Assembly: GCA_900539175.1 (NCBI GenBank)
Contig: UQAW01000064.1
Span: forward strand, 1-23,016
Direction of reading: 5' to 3'
Source of the DNA: an uncultured Lachnospiraceae bacterium
GTDB lineage: Bacteria > Bacillota > Clostridia > Lachnospirales > Lachnospiraceae
Length of the DNA stretch: 23,016 nt
Below are positions 20,401 through 23,016 of the stretch, one piece after another (position 1 is the first letter of the stretch; the number at the start of each line of letters is the position of its first letter). The notes beneath the pieces are model-generated. The model was not told the DNA's origin. It saw only the letters and a list, made by a program, of their open reading frames with translations, and did no database searches. The position numbers and the translations under genes are program-made.

Positions 20401-22182
20401 GAAAGTTGGGCATCCATGCAGACAGAATTGTCAGAAGCCAGGGAAGAATTGGCGGCAAAACATAGTCAGTCAGCAGTGGATGAGGCAACAGCACATCTGA
20501 ATGCTGCAATACAGGCACTTGTGAAGAATGAGGAACGATATGTTCTGATGAATATTCCATATGATGAATTTTATGCGGCAGATGTAAATAATGGGATTGC
20601 AGTAGATGCATTTTCTTCCGCCACTTTAAATAAAACAAGAACAGCTTCTCTTGCAGGAGGTTCTTACCATGTGAATAGCGATGGAAGTGATATTACCGGC
20701 ATTACATTTCCGGTTAAGGTAGGGGCCGATGTGGATCTCTCTGCTTATAAGCAGGTAACAGAACAGGATTCTATCGAAATAACAGTGACAAACCGCGGAC
20801 AGACATCCACAACAACTTACAGTGGAAGGGATGCTCTGTTTGAAAATCCAAGCTATGCTTACTATATCATGGACGAAAAACCTTCTTATTATAAAGAAGT
20901 GACGGTGAAGGCTGACGGAACCTTATCCTTTGGAAACGTGGTAGGCGAAGAGCAGATCCTTGAGAATGTAAATATTGAGTTTACTACCGAATCAAGCTAC
21001 GGAGACTATGAGTTGAGTCTGGATGGTCTGGACATTGATAACAATAAGGATAAAGTATATGGTGTGATTCTCAGCACAAAAGAAGGAAATGACTATGGTC
21101 TCCGTCATCTGGAAAATATCTGGAGAGGAACAGAACTGGCATGGTGCACCGGATTTACAGAAAGTGTGCATAATTGTCCCACATCCTCTGAACACTATGC
21201 AGCCATGATGGGACAGACGATTGACAAGATTACGTATTACACAAGCAAAGGAATTTACAGCATTCCGGCAGACGTTTACGTACCGGTTAAATTCAATGGT
21301 GATGTAAAGGTGGAAAATGCGTCAGTCACAGCAGGCAGAACCAGTATTACCGTGAATGGTTTGCCAGAGGATTTTGATGCGGAATATGAGGTGGAAGGTC
21401 TTGAGGCAGATGTGGCTGATGGGGTTCTTTCCTATCAGAATGCGGCCAAAGGAGAATATACCTTGACTGTACGTGATAAGAGCGGCAAATACGCAGCTAT
21501 GACCACAGATTTTATCCTGTTTACGGAAGAGATGCCGGCAGTTTATAATCATGACAACAGTAATCCGGCGCTTGTAACGGCGGAGGGCTATGCCACAGAA
21601 GATTTTGCAGATTATATGAAAAATATCGTTTCTGTATCTGTAAATGGAACCAGTTATGCGGCAAGCGGGCGAGGAGCCGTAGTGATCATCAATGAAGATG
21701 GTACTCTTAAAACGGATGCAGCGCCGATTGTAGATGAGGGGACCTATGAAATTACAGTATCTGCTACGGGTTATCAGGAACTTACTTTCAGTTACACCGT
21801 GAAAGTGGTTGTACCAACACCGACGGATACGCCAACGCCGACAGACACGCCAGTACCGACAGATACACCAGTGCCGACGGATACTCCAATACCGACAGAC
21901 ACACCGACACCGACAGATACACCAGTGCCGACGGATACGCCGATACCGACGGATACACCGGTTCCCACAGATAAGCCAACACCGACACCAACAGATACAT
22001 CGAAAAATACTTCAACATCTGGTAAGGGGGCAGCAGCTTCCGGAACGACTGCTTCAGCAGGTGCTCCGAAAACCGGAGATGTCACCGATGTATGGGGCTG
22101 GATCAGTCTTGCAGTATCTTCTTTAGGTGCAGGCGGATTGGGAATTCGATTAAGAAAGAAGTCAAGGAAAGAAAAAGAATAA
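17455..22182 (+). CDS. Giant cell-wall-anchored protein: FMN_bind variant, FIVAR and duplicated Tp47-like modules
   Basis: A 1575-residue surface protein. Signal peptide 1-30 (cleavage after LQA). At 34-140 is a variant FMN_bind domain ending DTVSTATCSSKAI, closely like the fifth domain of the 664-residue protein. Helical FIVAR-like segments lie at about 147-212 and 961-1025. A module resembling domains of Treponema Tp47 lies at 218-640 and is repeated, very similar, at 1028-1448. Each copy has NIPYD-FY-ADVN, D-FSSATLNKTRT-SLAGGS and NIWR-TELAWCTGF with conserved His and Cys (C421, C431 and equivalents). A different middle domain (645-955) holds FDTVSRATTNHGLHRGSFQC. A Pro/Thr hexapeptide stalk (1453-1514), a sortase-type APKTGD signal (1537-1542), a hydrophobic stretch and an RKKSRKEKE tail end it. 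The Tp47 resemblance is from memory; a redox role is inferred from neighbours. GGAGG supports the start. Confidence 0.85.
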   Translation: MRKKNFQTKALAVMMSAVMAAGSFPVSLQAEGVSYKDGTYIGTATVHPDEFQDFDAYEIKVAVTIAQGAVTSVTYSGDCKIEDDNVTYANRAMNGRDSRPGIAAQMIQKNGVDGIDTVSTATCSSKAIISAAASALSQAVDTSASIDTAALEQAIYHAEGLTSADYTENSWSAVQAKLSAAKEALEKKESQDEVTAAANALEEAIQALEAKEAQEKISYVLMNIPYDQFYRADVNNNIPVDGFSSATLNKTRTKSLAGGSYHVKSDGSEITGITFPVKVPEGTDLSAYKRIKDTDSVEITVTNRGQTSTTTYSGKDALFESASYSYYVLSETPAYYKELKVLADGSLSFGKTVGNVQKVTGASAELSTESSYGDYQLAIDGLDINSGTDTVYGVVISTKEGNDYGLRHLENIWRVTELAWCTGFTQAVHNCPTSSAHYAAMMGQTIDKVTYYTSKGIYEILLNDIYVPIKFNGGVKVQDASVKAGKTKIEIEGLPDDYDARYDVEGLDGITVDHGMLTFSEADKGLYTLSIQDRSGKYAQLKTSFILYTEDMPAKYNNDSSMPAVITAKGYDEAAFKDYLKNITSVSVNGKSYAASGRGATVLIGEDGSLKTDAAPFAEGDSFEIVVSSTGYQNLEFTYEKKAEEYRYVYAGLRWAEYWAAEGVQAAGNAASSYEKDAKGEFDKGAFDTVSRATTNHGLHRGSFQCSAVIYMKDGTTYDVSYYKGATTVVLTDGTEVTYDKSQIERYVVTGLKYVPVKVASDDYEAFCEKYKVVENGETLSGGFSENNLNSYTGVAANVTEDTNGLKTAVKGEDGSFTFTGRTSGSESGLQDTELKTAAGIIPEVKPANGSYGEFLRVDLNGDYGDLAANMQTVKWTYYGNDHTYSQPVAVFGTKFAADNWMHKSMGIQLGLTDSLRCTLPEGTDGTGYWALTVYALGYADYTYQFEATADHIVKEDPVWDTSKLEKAIADADALNESDYTAESWASMQTELSEAREELAAKHSQSAVDEATAHLNAAIQALVKNEERYVLMNIPYDEFYAADVNNGIAVDAFSSATLNKTRTASLAGGSYHVNSDGSDITGITFPVKVGADVDLSAYKQVTEQDSIEITVTNRGQTSTTTYSGRDALFENPSYAYYIMDEKPSYYKEVTVKADGTLSFGNVVGEEQILENVNIEFTTESSYGDYELSLDGLDIDNNKDKVYGVILSTKEGNDYGLRHLENIWRGTELAWCTGFTESVHNCPTSSEHYAAMMGQTIDKITYYTSKGIYSIPADVYVPVKFNGDVKVENASVTAGRTSITVNGLPEDFDAEYEVEGLEADVADGVLSYQNAAKGEYTLTVRDKSGKYAAMTTDFILFTEEMPAVYNHDNSNPALVTAEGYATEDFADYMKNIVSVSVNGTSYAASGRGAVVIINEDGTLKTDAAPIVDEGTYEITVSATGYQELTFSYTVKVVVPTPTDTPTPTDTPVPTDTPVPTDTPIPTDTPTPTDTPVPTDTPIPTDTPVPTDKPTPTPTDTSKNTSTSGKGAAASGTTASAGAPKTGDVTDVWGWISLAVSSLGAGGLGIRLRKKSRKEKE
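18106..19374 (+). repeat. Tp47-like module, copy 1
   Basis: Residues 218-640 of the giant protein, repeated at 20536-21798. Protein identity is high by eye across the whole length; for example VEITVTNRGQTSTTTYSG versus IEITVTNRGQTSTTTYSG. The DNA has drifted at many third positions, so the duplication is not recent. Confidence 0.85.
20536..21798 (+). repeat. Tp47-like module, copy 2
   Basis: Residues 1028-1448, matching copy 1 and preceded by a second FIVAR-like segment, so the duplicated unit is FIVAR plus Tp47-like module. The strongest conservation is around GNDYGLRHLENIWR, ELAWCTGF and HNCPTSS, then HYAAMMGQTIDK, which suggests a functional centre with His and Cys. Confidence 0.85.
21811..21996 (+). 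repeat. Pro/Thr hexapeptide repeat (18-bp unit)
   Basis: About ten units of (T/V/I)PTDTP form the wall-spanning stalk before the sortase signal. The DNA unit is about 18 bp (CCGACAGATACACCA-like), with silent changes between units. Such tracts can change in copy number between strains. Confidence 0.9.
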
Positions 22183-22197
22183 GTAACGATTTTAAAG

Positions 22198-22225
22198 ACC
22201 GGGGAGCTAAACGTTCCCCGGTTTT
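22198..22225 (+). terminator. Terminator of the flavin/surface-protein cluster
   Basis: ACCGGGGA (22198-22205) pairs with TCCCCGGT (22215-22222), followed by TTT. It lies 15 bp after the giant gene. The T-tract is short (TTTT) but the stem is strong. Confidence 0.8.
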
Positions 22226-22296
22226 GGCGATGTACGATAAAATGCAGGAGAACGTGTCAGGTTTTACTCTTTTAAGCTAATCAGATAGAATTATGA

Positions 22297-22325
22297 TTGC
22301 AAATGCAGGAAGGATTCGCTATACT
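22297..22325 (+). promoter_or_regulatory. Promoter of tgt
   Basis: TTGCAA (22297-22302), 17 bp, TATACT (22320-22325). It shares ATTCGCTATACT with the GNAT promoter at 9790-9818. The foldback element begins about 6 bp after the -10 box, so the start of transcription falls at or inside its left end. Confidence 0.65.
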
Positions 22326-22332
22326 TATTCTA

Positions 22333-22492
22333 GAGCATGTTTGAAAATTCATTTCCGTGATCTGCACGCCCCACTTTGCGGTATATTTGCCCGGCATTCG
22401 GTCAACGTAGCCCGCTACGCCTCCCTCATTTGAGACAAATCTCCTACAAACTGGGACGCACATCTCATGGAAAGCAATTTTCAAACACGCTC
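22333..22492. mobile_element. 160-bp MITE-like foldback element flanked by TA
   Basis: The left end GAGCATGTTTGAAAATTCAT and right end (reverse complement) GAGCGTGTTTGAAAATTGCT match, and similarity continues for about 60 bp inward with mismatches, for example CTTTCC, ATGAG/TGATC and GTCCCAGTTTG/GCCCCACTTTG. TA lies directly outside each end, as expected for a TA target duplication (IS630/Tc1-mariner-type). A 76-codon minus-strand frame over it seems to be chance reading through the repeat. There is no transposase inside. Confidence 0.75.
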
Positions 22493-22504
22493 TAGCGCGT
22501 TCGA

Positions 22505-22528
22505 AATCCAACGTTTAGTCGTTGGATT
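22505..22528 (+). other. 9-bp perfect hairpin in the tgt leader
   Basis: AATCCAACG-TTTAGT-CGTTGGATT, placed between the foldback element and the tgt start. No T-tract follows directly. It may be a leader structure of tgt or the remnant of a second small element. Confidence 0.55.
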
Positions 22529-22574
22529 GGTTTCAAATATGCGTTGATAGAAAAATAAAGTATGAGGGCGAAAG

Positions 22575-23016
22575 ATGTACCATATATTAAAAGAAGAAGG
22601 CCGTGCCAAACGGGCAGAATTTAAGACGGTTCACGGCACGATACAGACACCGGTATTTATGAACGTAGGAACTGCCGCTGCCATCAAGGGAGCGGTTTCA
22701 ACAATGGATTTACAGCAGATTAAGACGCAGGTAGAGTTGTCCAATACGTATCATCTTCATGTACGTCCGGGGGATGAGGTAGTAAAGAAGATGGGAGGTC
22801 TGCATAAATTCATGGTCTGGGACAAGCCGATTTTGACGGATTCAGGCGGTTTCCAGGTGTTTTCCCTTGCCGGCTTGCGGAAAATCAAGGAAGAGGGTGT
22901 TTATTTTCACTCTCATGTAGATGGAAGAAAGATTTTTATGGGACCGGAGGAAAGTATGCAGATCCAGTCCAATCTGGCTTCTACAATCGCGATGGCATTT
23001 GATGAATGCCCTTCCA
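22575..23016 (+). CDS. tgt: tRNA-guanine transglycosylase, 5' part (runs off window)
   Basis: The first 147 residues are present; the gene continues beyond the window. The enzyme swaps guanine 34 of GUN-anticodon tRNAs for the queuosine precursor preQ1. The frame reads MYHILKEEGRAKRAEFKTVH, then TPVFMNVGTAAAIKG, then ELSNTYHLHVRPG. The catalytic signature TDSGGFQVFSLAGLRK follows, in which D89 is the conserved acid, then GPEESMQIQ and AMAFDECP with the second conserved Asp (D143). The start is at 22575 after GAGGGCGAAAG, a modest ribosome site; an ATG at 22562 is in another frame. The promoter at 22297-22325 is separated from it by the foldback element. Confidence 0.95.
   Translation, partial: MYHILKEEGRAKRAEFKTVHGTIQTPVFMNVGTAAAIKGAVSTMDLQQIKTQVELSNTYHLHVRPGDEVVKKMGGLHKFMVWDKPILTDSGGFQVFSLAGLRKIKEEGVYFHSHVDGRKIFMGPEESMQIQSNLASTIAMAFDECPS

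Noticed and set aside
21788..22018. Val/Gly- or Ser/Leu-repeat minus-strand frames and an Arg/His-rich plus-strand frame over the hexapeptide tract
   Set aside because: All are alternative readings of the 18-bp repeat that encodes the PTDTP stalk of the giant protein.
22281..22511. 76-codon minus-strand frame over the foldback element
   Set aside because: It coincides with the TA-flanked inverted repeat and has no start context; better explained as readthrough of the MITE sequence.

Overview
The window looks like chromosomal DNA of a gut-type Clostridia, most likely Lachnospiraceae. Signs are strong AGGAGG-type ribosome sites, moderate GC with AT-rich intergenic DNA, PKTG-type sortase signals, a DUF2812 protein, and an Na/Pi cotransporter preceded by a Firmicute-style Pho box. 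This assignment is an inference from sequence; no database was consulted.

Layout. 1-1250: decayed insertion-sequence DNA, with an IS256-family transposase in two pieces and a helix-turn-helix fragment of another transposase. 1251-1938: an orphan NarL-type response regulator with its terminator. 1939-2340: a run of hairpins and a GTGCG-starting structured stretch of unknown nature. 2373-3956: a small operon under a distinctive direct-repeat promoter, encoding a four-helix membrane protein, a secreted protein and a 54-residue single-helix peptide. 4054-8280 (minus): a 1408-residue double activase/dehydratase-like iron-sulfur ATPase. 8541-9775: a Pho-box-controlled Na/Pi symporter. 9790-10752: a GNAT acetyltransferase joined by a deletion scar to the remains of a BceR/BceS-type two-component pair. 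10839-12222: a second copy of the direct-repeat promoter driving another secreted protein. 12387-13288: a DUF2812 membrane protein lying between two near-identical terminators.

The most interesting part is 13346-22224. Five co-oriented genes encode a probable extracytoplasmic flavin electron-transfer system: a secreted protein with four canonical FMN-binding repeats plus a fifth variant one, a membrane-anchored single FMN-binding protein, a NapH-like polytopic 2x[4Fe-4S] ferredoxin protein, a Gx-transporter (EetB-like) membrane protein, and a 1575-residue cell-wall-anchored protein. The last combines the same variant FMN-binding domain with two copies of a Tp47-like module. By inference, electrons would pass from the membrane Fe-S protein to the anchored flavin protein, then to the multi-flavin protein, and out to the wall-anchored giant. 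A motif D-x-[VF]-S-x-A-T recurs in the giant protein outside its FMN-binding domain, which suggests an unrecognised relationship. No ApbE flavin transferase gene lies in the window.

The window ends in the start of tgt (queuosine tRNA modification). A 160-bp foldback element flanked by TA is inserted a few bases downstream of the tgt -10 box.
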